Position numbers and translations under genes: made by a program. 64,000 bases of DNA from Sphingomonas beigongshangi (lineage in GTDB: Bacteria; Pseudomonadota; Alphaproteobacteria; Sphingomonadales; Sphingomonadaceae): assembly GCF_016820445.1 (NCBI RefSeq), contig NZ_JADHDT010000004.1, positions 62,001 through 126,000 of the forward strand. The letters run 5' to 3'. The notes beneath the pieces were generated by a model. That model did no database searches and had not been told where the DNA came from. It was given only the letters and a program-made list of their open reading frames with translations. This document shows positions 27,301 through 34,908 of this stretch, one piece after another; position 1 is the stretch's first letter; every line of letters starts with the position of its first letter.

Positions 27301-28623
27301 ACGACGCGTCTGATGCAGGCGCCGCTTGCCGGCGGCTTGCGGTACAACGGTCCGGCGGCGGTGCTGTTCAGCCTGGCGGCTCTGCCGGGACAACAGCTGA
27401 CGGGTCCAATCGCGGTCGCCGCGGACTTCTCCGGACGTGTCGCAGCACCGCAGCTCAATGGTCTGATCCGAGCCGATAATCTTACCTATGATAACGAGAC
27501 ATACGGCACGCGCCTGTCGCAGATGAAGATCGCGGGGCGGTTCAGCAACGACCGGCTCGAGCTCACCAGCCTGACCGCGCGCGCAGGCGACGGCAGCGTG
27601 CAGGCCCAGGGCAGTGTCGGCCTGGCATCGGACAGCGGCTTCCCCATCGACGTCACCGCGCGTCTCGACAATGCGCAGCTCGCCAAGAGCGATGCACTCG
27701 CGGCGAAGACGTCGGGCACGATCCGCTTCACGAACAGCAAGGACGGCGCGCTGCTCAAGGGCGACTTGACCGTCCCGGATGCCCGCTACCAGATCATCCG
27801 CCAGGGCGCCGCCGAGGTTCCCGAGCTGACGGGGGTTCGCCGCAAGAGCGAAATCCGTGTCGCGCGGCCGACCGACCGACCGGCGGCCCCGCCAAAGCCT
27901 GCGATGCTGGTCAAGCTCGACCTGCGGGTGCGCGCGCCCAACCAGCTCTACGTTTCCGGCATGGGGCTCGAATCGGAATGGTCGATGGACCTGCGGATCG
28001 GCGGCACGTCGGCCGCGCCGACGATCAGCGGCGGCCTCGACCTGATCCGGGGTACCTATTCGTTCGCGGGCAAGCGTTTCGACGTCAGCCGCGGCACCAT
28101 CCGCTTCCGCGGCGGTGCGCTGACCGATCCGGACATCAACATCCAGGCGACGACGACCACCAACGGCATCACCGCAGTGATCAACATCACCGGTACGGGC
28201 CAACGCCCGCAGATCGCCTTCACCTCGACGCCCGCACTGCCGCAGGACGAGGTGCTGAGCCGCCTGCTGTTCGGCACCAATCCGGAAAACCTGTCCGCCA
28301 TCGAGGCGATCCAGCTGGCGAGCGCGCTCAATTCGCTGCGCGGATCGGGCGGTGGGGGGCTCAATCCCCTGGGCAAGCTGCGCTCGGCGGTGGGCTTCGA
28401 TCGGTTGCGCGTGCTCGGCGCGGATCAGGCGAGCGGTCGGGGCACCAGCCTCGCGGCGGGCAAGTACCTGACCGACAACATCTATGTGGAGGTGGTGACG
28501 GATGCGCGCGGGTTCACCGCGACGCAGCTGGAGATATCGCTGACCAAGTCGCTCAGCATCCTGACCTCGACGGGCTCGTTCGGCGGATCCGACGTACGTC
28601 TCAAATATTCGCGGGACTATTGA
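24379..28623 (+). CDS. tamB: Translocation and assembly module protein TamB
   Basis: A 1414-residue AsmA-like bridging protein. One N-terminal transmembrane helix (about residues 20-45, WIGVAILGLLLLVAIVVFGI) anchors it in the inner membrane. A very long beta-rich periplasmic part follows, forming the hydrophobic groove known for this family, and the C-terminal DUF490/TamB domain (about 1080-1414) contains GLDLIRGTYSFAGKRFDVSRGTI, PALPQDEVLSRLLFG and the closing VRLKYSRDY. Length is close to the family norm. It is translationally coupled to tamA. Long open frames on the opposite strand are codon-bias shadows. Confidence 0.93.
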   Translation: MVDETQAEAPRTVVIRRPLRQRIVKWIGVAILGLLLLVAIVVFGINTDPGRRFVANRIGGYTTASGLSIKVGRIDGSLYGQMVLSDVRVSDPKGVFLTSPKLSVDWRPFAFARNHVDVRALSTDLVTLARRPALKATPPSPQNQPLLPDLDIDVNRLHIGRLVLQKPVTGQTHIVGIDGSVHIADRRAQLVADAAALRGPGVAGGDRLRLRLDAVPDKDKLDVDLKLAAPVGGVVATMASLKAPLAVSVGGRGSWASWQGRAAATLGQGQLADLGVTARNGHIAVRGYATPGLYLQGPVERLTSPRLDLAIDTTLDQRRADTRLTARSRALALEAGGILDLANSRFGNFAVDARLLTPGAIAPNLNGRDVRARVVLDGAFATPTVNYKISGASIGFGTTVVQDVYAEGLARVNADRILVPVQARARRVTGLNAAVGGLTNNVRIAGDFAISMPNILSDNLRIRSDNIDATAVVVANVSTGRYTGALKGRINNYRVESIGIINLTTDARLVPGPSGGFGVTGRVVARTQQLFNTGVRSFLGGNAIVRADIGYSPEGIVSFRNVRLNAPQFRVTRGEGRFDPANGALLVNADAYSSQYGPLSARVTGSATNPVVLLHAARPGVGIGLVNLDARVVGRDGAYAVTAKGGTNYGPFTADVLVRPSPRLTVDVRSLVLAGITARGQIAATPRGPFAGLLTFAGRGISGTVRLADQNGVQRADINGRAYNATIPGAADFTIARALVSASVVLYPKAPQVIADVQVADTRYNAFVIEAMRAKVNYTGGRGTAQALLTGSSGVPLRVALNARLSPGDYLVALQGQANGIPFRTGNPARITQGRQGYALAPTRIDFGQGPNAGAARLAGSYGGGVTAAQMRLDRMNLSILSAFVPNLGLSGAVSGSLDYRQQGAAIPQADARLTVANFQRTGIAAVSEPVDIQFVGRLLPDGGEARALVRRGTMTVGRMLATLRPLPPGEGSWTTRLMQAPLAGGLRYNGPAAVLFSLAALPGQQLTGPIAVAADFSGRVAAPQLNGLIRADNLTYDNETYGTRLSQMKIAGRFSNDRLELTSLTARAGDGSVQAQGSVGLASDSGFPIDVTARLDNAQLAKSDALAAKTSGTIRFTNSKDGALLKGDLTVPDARYQIIRQGAAEVPELTGVRRKSEIRVARPTDRPAAPPKPAMLVKLDLRVRAPNQLYVSGMGLESEWSMDLRIGGTSAAPTISGGLDLIRGTYSFAGKRFDVSRGTIRFRGGALTDPDINIQATTTTNGITAVINITGTGQRPQIAFTSTPALPQDEVLSRLLFGTNPENLSAIEAIQLASALNSLRGSGGGGLNPLGKLRSAVGFDRLRVLGADQASGRGTSLAAGKYLTDNIYVEVVTDARGFTATQLEISLTKSLSILTSTGSFGGSDVRLKYSRDY

Positions 28624-28652
28624 GCGCGGGACGGGATAGTTGCATCCTGCCA

Positions 28653-28668
28653 CTGACAAAAGTGTCAG
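28653..28668. promoter_or_regulatory. Inverted repeat, putative repressor operator
   Basis: CTGACA-AAAG-TGTCAG is a perfect 6-bp inverted repeat with a 4-bp centre, 16 bp upstream of the monooxygenase ATG. Its form suits a TetR-type regulator, and no such regulator gene lies in this window. Confidence 0.5.
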
Positions 28669-28684
28669 CGAGAGGGTTAGGCGT

Positions 28685-30160
28685 ATGGCGGAGCATGTCG
28701 ATGTCGTGATCGTCGGTGCCGGCCTGTCCGGCGTCGGCCAGGCCTATCACCTGCAACGGCGCTGTCCCGATCGTCGCTACGTCATCCTGGAGGGACGGGC
28801 GGCGATGGGCGGCACCTGGGACCTGTTCCGCTATCCCGGCATCCGCTCCGACAGCGACATGCACACCCTCGGCTTTGCGTTCCAGCCGTGGACGGAGGCC
28901 AAGGCGATCGCCGACGGCCCATCGATCCGCCGCTATATCGAGGCGACCGCGCGCGAGCATGGGATCGACCGGAACATCCGCTACCGCCATCACGTGCGTT
29001 CGGCGTCCTGGTCGACGCCGGATGCCCGCTGGACGGTGGAGGCGACGGGACCCGACGGGCAGCCCGTGACGATCACCTGCGACTTCCTGTGCATGTGCTC
29101 GGGCTATTATGATTATGCACGCGGGTATGCGCCCGATTTCCCGGATCAGGAAAGCTTCGCGGGCACAATGGTGCATCCGCAATTCTGGCCGGAAGACCTT
29201 GATTATGCCGGCAAGCGTGTCGTCGTGATCGGCAGCGGCGCGACGGCGGTGACGCTGGTGCCGGAGATGGCGAAGACAGCGGCGCAGGTGACGATGCTGC
29301 AGCGTTCGCCCACTTACGTGGTGTCGCGGCCGGCACAGGATGCCGTCGCCAACTGGCTCCGCGCGCGGCTACCGCGCAAGGCGGCCTATGGCATCACGCG
29401 GTGGAAGAACGTCCTGCTCGGCATGCTCTTCTATCGGATCGCGCGAAAGCGGCCCGAGAAGTTCAAGCAGCGGCTGATCGGCATGGTGCGCGATCATCTG
29501 GGACCCGATTATGATGTGGGTACCCATTTCACGCCGCGCTACAATCCCTGGGACCAGCGGCTGTGTCTGGTTCCCGACGCCGATCTGTTCGAGGCGATCA
29601 AGCAGGGGCGCGCCTCCGTCGTCACCGGGACGATCGACCGTTTCGTCGCGGACGGCATTCGCCTGTCGTCGGGCGAGACGCTGTCGGCCGATATCGTCGT
29701 CACGGCTACCGGGCTGCAGTTGCAACTGCTGAGCGACGTGGTCTTCTCGCTCGACGGGCGACCGATCGATCTGTCGAAGGCGGTCCAGTACAAGGGCATG
29801 ATGTTTTCCGACGTGCCGAACCTTGCCTATACCTTCGGCTATACCAATGCGTCCTGGACGCTGAAGGCCGATCTCGTGGCCAATTACGTCTGTCGGCTGC
29901 TCAACACGATGAAGCGCCGCGGCCTGCGCCAGGCGACCCCGCGGATCGCCGACCCCGCGATGGCCCGTGCCCCCTTCGTCGACTTCACATCGGGCTATGT
30001 CGCGCGGGCCGCGCATTTCCTGCCCAAGCAGGGCACGCGCAAGCCATGGCGGCTCAATCAGAATTATGCGCTCGACGTGGTGGCGCTGCGCTTCGGGTCG
30101 GTGGACGACGAACTGGAATTCTCCAATCCGGTGCCCGCCGGCGATGCGCGTGCGGCGTGA
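28685..30160 (+). CDS. Flavin-containing monooxygenase (Baeyer-Villiger type)
   Basis: A 491-residue FAD- and NADPH-dependent monooxygenase. The FAD Rossmann motif is VIVGAGLSGVG near the N-terminus, the GGTWDLFRYPGIRSD block follows, and the Baeyer-Villiger fingerprint FAGTMVHPQFW (F-x-G-x3-H-x3-W) precedes the NADPH motif VIGSGATAVTLVP. It would insert oxygen next to a ketone, or oxidise a hetero-atom, in an unidentified hydrophobic substrate. The ATG at 28685 is chosen because homologues begin just before the first strand. It stands alone with its own inverted repeat upstream. Confidence 0.88.
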   Translation: MAEHVDVVIVGAGLSGVGQAYHLQRRCPDRRYVILEGRAAMGGTWDLFRYPGIRSDSDMHTLGFAFQPWTEAKAIADGPSIRRYIEATAREHGIDRNIRYRHHVRSASWSTPDARWTVEATGPDGQPVTITCDFLCMCSGYYDYARGYAPDFPDQESFAGTMVHPQFWPEDLDYAGKRVVVIGSGATAVTLVPEMAKTAAQVTMLQRSPTYVVSRPAQDAVANWLRARLPRKAAYGITRWKNVLLGMLFYRIARKRPEKFKQRLIGMVRDHLGPDYDVGTHFTPRYNPWDQRLCLVPDADLFEAIKQGRASVVTGTIDRFVADGIRLSSGETLSADIVVTATGLQLQLLSDVVFSLDGRPIDLSKAVQYKGMMFSDVPNLAYTFGYTNASWTLKADLVANYVCRLLNTMKRRGLRQATPRIADPAMARAPFVDFTSGYVARAAHFLPKQGTRKPWRLNQNYALDVVALRFGSVDDELEFSNPVPAGDARAA

Positions 30161-30250
30161 AGCGGCTCCGCGGCACTTTTCGGGTGCTCCTGCGTCTTAG
30201 CGCATGTTAACACGCGGGCAACAAAACCGCGGGGGTCAAAAGGGGCCGGC

Positions 30251-31495
30251 ATGAGCGAAAACGAACCGCGCGACGAGGCGCAGTCCGATACCTCGGACGC
30301 GCGGCGCGAAGACGAGGGCAAGGCGCACGGCTCTCGCGAGCGTAAGAGCGAGGACGAAGACAAGGACGACGACAGCGGTTCGGGCGATGGCGGGTCCGAA
30401 GACGGCGATTCCGACGAAGAGGATGCGCAGGACGGCGACGAAAAGAAGAAGCCTTCGATCTTCAAGAAGCCGCTGTTCTGGATCATCCTGATCGTCGTCG
30501 TCTCGGCGCTCGTGATCGGGGGCACGCTCTATTACCTCCATGCTCGCCAGTTCGAGAGCACGGACGACGCCTTCGTCGACACGCACATCGTGCGCATCTC
30601 CGCCCAGTCGCCGGGACGGCTCGTCCAGGTCGCCAATCTCGACAATCGGCACGTGGAGGCCGGTCGCCTGCTGGCGGTGATCGAGCCGTCGGGTCCGGAG
30701 GCGCAGGCGGCGGAGGCGCGCGCCAATGTCGTGCAGGCGCAGGCGCAGGTGCAGCAGGCACTCGCGCAGGTGTCCGCCGCGATCGCCAATCGCGAGCAGG
30801 CCGCCGCCGCAGCGCGCGTGCCCCTGGCGCAGGCGCAGAAGGCGCAGGCCGATCTGTCCCGATACGAGACACTGCTCCGCCTCGATCCCAATGCGGTCGC
30901 GGGCCAGCAAATCGATCAGGCGCGCACCCAGGCGCGGGCCACGGCAGCCGACGCCGCGGCCGCACGCCGCCAGGTCGCGGCGGCGGAGGCGCAGGTCACC
31001 GTCGCCACCCGTCAGGTCAAGTCGGCCGAAGCGGTCGTCGGGGCGCGACAGGCGCAGGTGTCGCAGGCGAACACGACGCTCGGCGATCTGCAGATCAGGG
31101 CGCCCGTCCCGGGACAGGTGGTGAACCGTCAGGTCAATCTCGGCTCCTACGTCCAGGCGGGGTCGCAGCTGCTGGCGATCGTCCCCGACCGGATGTGGGT
31201 TACCGCCAATTTCAAGGAAACGCAGCTGACGCTGATGCGCATCGGTCAGCCGGTGACGATCAAGGTCGACGCCTATCCTGACGTCAAGTTCGTCGGCCGG
31301 GTCGATTCGATCCAGCGCGGCGCGGGCCAGGCCTTCGCGCTGCTGCCGCCACAGAACGCCACCGGCAATTACGTCAAGGTCGTGCAGCGCGTCCCCGTGC
31401 GCATCCTGTTCGACGTGTCCAATGGCCATCCGGATCCGCGCCGTTACCCGATCGGGCCGGGCATGTCGGTGGTGCCGACCGTCAAGGTTCGCTGA
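30251..31495 (+). CDS. emrA: HlyD/EmrA-family membrane fusion protein with acidic N-terminal extension
   Basis: A 414-residue periplasmic adaptor linking the EmrB-like pump encoded next to an outer-membrane channel. A single transmembrane helix (about 74-96) is followed by the biotin-lipoyl-like half (ISAQSPGRLVQVANLDNRHVEAGRLLAVIE), a long Ala/Gln-rich helical hairpin (about 150-275), LQIRAPVPGQVVNRQVNLGSYVQAG, and the beta-barrel end. The first 70 residues are extraordinarily rich in Asp, Glu, Ser and Gly and would lie in the cytoplasm; typical EmrA proteins have a much shorter tail. Two bases separate it from emrB. Confidence 0.9.
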   Translation: MSENEPRDEAQSDTSDARREDEGKAHGSRERKSEDEDKDDDSGSGDGGSEDGDSDEEDAQDGDEKKKPSIFKKPLFWIILIVVVSALVIGGTLYYLHARQFESTDDAFVDTHIVRISAQSPGRLVQVANLDNRHVEAGRLLAVIEPSGPEAQAAEARANVVQAQAQVQQALAQVSAAIANREQAAAAARVPLAQAQKAQADLSRYETLLRLDPNAVAGQQIDQARTQARATAADAAAARRQVAAAEAQVTVATRQVKSAEAVVGARQAQVSQANTTLGDLQIRAPVPGQVVNRQVNLGSYVQAGSQLLAIVPDRMWVTANFKETQLTLMRIGQPVTIKVDAYPDVKFVGRVDSIQRGAGQAFALLPPQNATGNYVKVVQRVPVRILFDVSNGHPDPRRYPIGPGMSVVPTVKVR

Positions 31496-31497
31496 GC

Positions 31498-33132
31498 GTG
31501 GCCAAGACGGGCACCGCGAAGGGCGGGGGCAAGAGCAAGGGGGGCGGCGGTGCGGGCGAATGGAGCCCCAGCCGCTCCGCCGCCGGACGCTATTCCCCGT
31601 GGCTGATCGTCGCGATCATCTCGATCCCGACGTTCATGGAAGTGCTCGACACGTCGATCGCGAACGTCGCGCTCGACCATATCGCCGGGGGCCTGTCGGT
31701 ATCCAACGACCAGGCGACCTGGGTGCTCACCAGCTACCTCGTCGCCAATGCGATCATCATCCCGATCTCGGGCTGGCTGTCCGACGCGATCGGACGCAAG
31801 CGCTATTTCCTCATCTCGATCGCATTGTTCACGCTGTCGTCGCTGCTGTGCGGCCTTGCCCCGAACCTGTCGACGCTGGTGCTGGCGCGCGTGTTGCAGG
31901 GGGTCGGCGGCGGCGGCCTTGCGCCCGTGGAGCAGTCGATCCTCGCCGACACGTTTCCGCCCGCCAAGCGAGGCATGGCCTTCGCCGCCTTCGCGATCGT
32001 CGTCGTGGTCGGTCCGGTCCTGGGACCCACGTTGGGCGGCTATATCGTCGAATATTCGACCTGGCACTGGGTGTTCCTGATCAACGTGCCCGTCGGCATC
32101 GCCGCCTGGTTCCTGGTCGAGGTGTTCGTCGACGAGCCCGAACAGGTGCAGAAGGACCGCAAGGAGAAGTTCAAGAACGGCCTGCGCATCGACTATGTCG
32201 GTGTGGCGCTGGTCGCCCTCGGGCTCGGTTTCCTGGAAATCACCTTCGACCGTGGCGAGCGGGAGGACTGGTTCTCGAGCCCGCTGATCCTGGGCTCGGC
32301 CATCATATCGGCGACCGCGCTGATCTCGCTCATCGTGTGGGAGCTCAACCACGACGATCCGGTCGTCGACCTGCGCCTGCTCAAGAACCGCAACTTCGCG
32401 CTGACGATCGGCGTCATGGCGATCACCGGCATGATCCTGTTCGGCACGACGCAGCTCATTCCGCAGATGCTGCAACAGGTGCTCGGCTATTCCTCGCTCG
32501 ACGCCGGCCTCGCGCTGACCGCGGGTGGTCTTGCCACATTGGTCGCCGTTCCCTTCGCGGGCAGGCTCGCGGGCGTCGTCGACGTGCGCTTTTTGTTGTT
32601 TCCCGCGCTGATCGTGCAGGCGGCGGCGCTGTGGAACATGTCGCATCTGACCGCCGACATCACCTTCTGGGACGCCGCCACCGCCCGCCTCTACCAGGCC
32701 ATGGCGCTGCCGTTCCTCTTCGTGCCGATCAACGCGATCGCCTATGTCGGCCTTCGGCAGAACCAGACCGCGCAGGCGTCCAGCCTGTTGAACGTCGCGC
32801 GCAATCTTGGCGGGACGATCGGCATCAGCCTGTCCCAGACCCTGTTGTCCAACGGCTTGCAGAAACATCAGAGCGAGCTGGTCCAGCCGCTCAACCCCCT
32901 CGACCCCAATTACAACCAGTGGCTGGCCACCGCCGGCAAGGCCTTCGCGGGCCAGGGCGATCCGTCCACCACGCCGCTCGCCGTCCTGTACAGCCAGGTC
33001 CAGCGACAGGCTTCGATGCTCGCCTTCCTCGACGTGTTCCGCACGCTGATGATCGTCGTGCTCGTGGTCGCGCCGCTGGTGCTGTTCATGCGTGCCAACA
33101 AGACGGGCCAGGCCCCGCAGGGAGGACATTGA
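31498..33132 (+). CDS. emrB: DHA2-family MFS multidrug efflux transporter
   Basis: A 544-residue inner-membrane drug/proton antiporter with about 14 transmembrane segments. Motif A is present as GWLSDAIGRKRYF, the antiporter motif C as VVVGPVLGPTLGG, and the first helix region has the DHA2-typical EVLDTSIANVALDHIAGGLSVSNDQATWVLTSYLVANAI. It begins with a GTG two bases after the emrA stop and ends overlapping the lipoprotein gene by one base (TGATG), so the three proteins should assemble one tripartite pump. Its substrates are unknown. Confidence 0.92.
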   Translation: MAKTGTAKGGGKSKGGGGAGEWSPSRSAAGRYSPWLIVAIISIPTFMEVLDTSIANVALDHIAGGLSVSNDQATWVLTSYLVANAIIIPISGWLSDAIGRKRYFLISIALFTLSSLLCGLAPNLSTLVLARVLQGVGGGGLAPVEQSILADTFPPAKRGMAFAAFAIVVVVGPVLGPTLGGYIVEYSTWHWVFLINVPVGIAAWFLVEVFVDEPEQVQKDRKEKFKNGLRIDYVGVALVALGLGFLEITFDRGEREDWFSSPLILGSAIISATALISLIVWELNHDDPVVDLRLLKNRNFALTIGVMAITGMILFGTTQLIPQMLQQVLGYSSLDAGLALTAGGLATLVAVPFAGRLAGVVDVRFLLFPALIVQAAALWNMSHLTADITFWDAATARLYQAMALPFLFVPINAIAYVGLRQNQTAQASSLLNVARNLGGTIGISLSQTLLSNGLQKHQSELVQPLNPLDPNYNQWLATAGKAFAGQGDPSTTPLAVLYSQVQRQASMLAFLDVFRTLMIVVLVVAPLVLFMRANKTGQAPQGGH

Positions 33133-34643
33133 TGCGCCGGTCGACCTCGATCGCGCTCGCGGCGCTGCTCGGCGGCTGCACCGTCGGGCCCGACTATACG
33201 CCACCCAAAGCGGAGGTGCCGAATGCGTTCGTCGGACCGCAGGCGGCTGCCAGTACCATGGACTTGTCGCAATGGTGGCGCGCGTTTGGCGATCCGCGGC
33301 TGGACAGCCTGATCGCGCGCGCGCTCAAGGACTCGCCCGACATCGCGATCGCTGCGTCCCGCGTGCGCGCCGCGCGATTGCAGGAGATCGCCGCCCGCGC
33401 GCAGGGCCTGCCGCAGGTCAATGCCAGCGCCAACGTGACGCATGTCGAGTTCAGCAAGAACGCGGGCTTCTCCTCGCTCGCGCGGCTGTTCGGGGGCCAG
33501 TCGGGCGGCGGCGCCGGTGGCGGCGGCAGCTCCGGTGCCGGTTCGGGATCGAGCGGTGGCATCGCCTTGCCGGGCAGCGGCATCACGACCTATGCGGCCG
33601 GCTTCGACGCGAGCTGGGAACTCGACGTGTTCGGGGGTGTCCGCCGACAGGTGCAGGGCGCCGTCGCACGGACGGTAGCCGCGGAGTGGAGCCGGCGCGA
33701 CGCCGCCACGATGATCGCGGGCGAGGTGGCCCAGGCCTATTTTGCGCTCCGCTTCGACGAGCAGCAGATCGCGATCGTCGAGGCCGAGCTTGCACGGCAA
33801 CGCGGCGCGCTGAAGATTGCCGGCGATGTCGCACGCGTCGGACTGGTGCCGCCGATCGACGTCACCCGCCAGCGAGGGACGATCACGAGCACGGAGGCGC
33901 GGCTGCTACCGATCCGGGCGGATATCGCGGTGCGCCGCCACGCCCTCGCGCTACTGCTCGGCCAGTCGCCAGGATCGCTCGATGCCGCACTGGCGGCGCC
34001 GATCCCGGCGGCGCTGCCACCCGTGCCGGCGATTCCTGCCGGGCTTCCGTCCGACCTGTTGCGACGGCGGCCCGACGTCCGCGCGGCAGAGCGCAATCTC
34101 GCGGCCGCGACGGCGGACATCGGCGTGGCGGTGGCCGATCTCTACCCGCGGTTCAGCCTGACCGGCATGGCGCAGCTGATCTCGACCGCGCTCTCCAACC
34201 TCTTCAGCGGCGACAGCCTCCAGTTGACCGGCACGGGCGCCGCACAATTCCCGCTGCTCGATTGGGGCCGCCGCAAGGCGACCGTGGGCATCCGCAAGGA
34301 GGCGCGGGAGCAGGCCTATCTGCAATATCGGCAGACCGTGCTGCAGGCCTTGCGCGACGTCGAGGACGCCTTGGTCGCCATCGACGCGGAGCGTAGCCGG
34401 CGTGTTGTCCTGACACGCGCGGTGGCGGATGCGGAGGCCAGCGTGCGGGCGACATCCGCACAATATCAGAGCGGCTTCGTCGCGCAGGACGCCGTGCTGA
34501 ATACCGAAGCGCAATTGCTGTCGGCGCGGGAACAGGTGGCGATGAGCGATGCGCAGCTACGCCAGCAGACGGTGGCGTTGGCGAAGGCGCTGGGGGGCGG
34601 CTGGGACCAGTCGGAGGACCAGCCGGAAGTTGCTCGGCACTGA
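33132..34643 (+). CDS. NodT-family outer-membrane efflux lipoprotein (TolC-like)
   Basis: A 503-residue outer-membrane factor. A lipoprotein signal with lipobox LGGC (Cys16) is followed by TVGPDYTPPKAEVP, the classic start of NodT/OprM proteins. Two OEP domains follow, with QWWRAFGDPRLDSLIARAL, LPSDLLRRRPDVRAAERNLAAATADIGVAVADLYPRFSLTG and the last helical repeat. A Gly/Ser-rich insert (about 120-140) is an oddity. It completes the emrA-emrB tripartite system; a TGATG overlap couples it to emrB. Confidence 0.92.
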   Translation: MRRSTSIALAALLGGCTVGPDYTPPKAEVPNAFVGPQAAASTMDLSQWWRAFGDPRLDSLIARALKDSPDIAIAASRVRAARLQEIAARAQGLPQVNASANVTHVEFSKNAGFSSLARLFGGQSGGGAGGGGSSGAGSGSSGGIALPGSGITTYAAGFDASWELDVFGGVRRQVQGAVARTVAAEWSRRDAATMIAGEVAQAYFALRFDEQQIAIVEAELARQRGALKIAGDVARVGLVPPIDVTRQRGTITSTEARLLPIRADIAVRRHALALLLGQSPGSLDAALAAPIPAALPPVPAIPAGLPSDLLRRRPDVRAAERNLAAATADIGVAVADLYPRFSLTGMAQLISTALSNLFSGDSLQLTGTGAAQFPLLDWGRRKATVGIRKEAREQAYLQYRQTVLQALRDVEDALVAIDAERSRRVVLTRAVADAEASVRATSAQYQSGFVAQDAVLNTEAQLLSAREQVAMSDAQLRQQTVALAKALGGGWDQSEDQPEVARH

Positions 34644-34679
34644 CGGCCGACCTGGCGGTATTGCAGAATTCCAGACAAC

Positions 34680-34713
34680 CGGCCCGGGCGCCCGATGAGG
34701 GGGTCCCGGGCCG
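34680..34713. terminator. Strong hairpin at the end of the efflux operon
   Basis: CGGCCCGGG (34680-34688) and CCCGGGCCG (34705-34713) make a perfect 9-bp stem with a 16-nt loop, 37 bp after the lipoprotein stop and just past the stop of the minus-strand 17-residue frame. No T-run follows on either strand. It could serve both converging transcripts. Confidence 0.5.
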
Positions 34714-34723
34714 ATCTATACGA

Positions 34724-34777
34724 TTACCAGGGCTTGATATCGATCCCGATGACCGCCTTGATGATGAGCGCCAGCAT
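34724..34777 (-). CDS. Candidate 17-residue membrane peptide
   Basis: A minus-strand ATG preceded by GGGAGAAAAACC opens MLALIIKAVIGIDIKPW followed by TAA. The residues are mostly hydrophobic, with two lysines and an aromatic end, like a short membrane-active or leader peptide. A 7-bp hairpin lies just upstream of the ribosome site and a strong hairpin just downstream of the stop, which together look like a compact transcription unit. At 17 codons chance cannot be excluded. The function is unknown. Confidence 0.4.
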   Translation of the reverse strand: MLALIIKAVIGIDIKPW

Positions 34778-34792
34778 GGTTTTTCTCCCTTA

Positions 34793-34815
34793 TGGTGCGA
34801 CCAGAGGCCGCACCA
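34793..34815 (-). promoter_or_regulatory. Leader hairpin upstream of the 17-residue frame
   Basis: TGGTGCG (34793-34799) and CGCACCA (34809-34815) form a perfect 7-bp stem with a 9-nt loop. On the minus strand it ends a few bases before the GGGAG ribosome site of the tiny peptide gene. It could be a leader structure or an operator shared with the divergent EAL gene. Confidence 0.35.
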
Positions 34816-34821
34816 CGATAG

Positions 34822-34840
34822 TTAATGGAAGATTTACCAT
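34822..34840. promoter_or_regulatory. Near-consensus CtrA box
   Basis: TTAA-N7-TTTACCAT resembles the alphaproteobacterial CtrA site TTAA-N7-TTAAC with one mismatch in the second half. It lies about 70 bp upstream of the EAL phosphodiesterase gene. CtrA often controls motility and c-di-GMP genes, so control is plausible but inferred. Confidence 0.3.
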
Positions 34841-34908
34841 TTTACAATCCGCTGCGTCTTTCCTTGATTAACGCTATCTTAGGGGGCGGCGCATAGGGCG
34901 GGAGGGTG

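Noticed and set aside
24274..28659. Two very long minus-strand frames opposite tamB
   Set aside because: tamB on the plus strand has clear domains and coupling to tamA; the opposite frames are codon-position shadows.
31422..33131. Plus-strand frame upstream of the outer-membrane lipoprotein, overlapping emrB
   Set aside because: The lipoprotein signal peptide begins at 33132; the upstream part is the emrB gene read in another frame.
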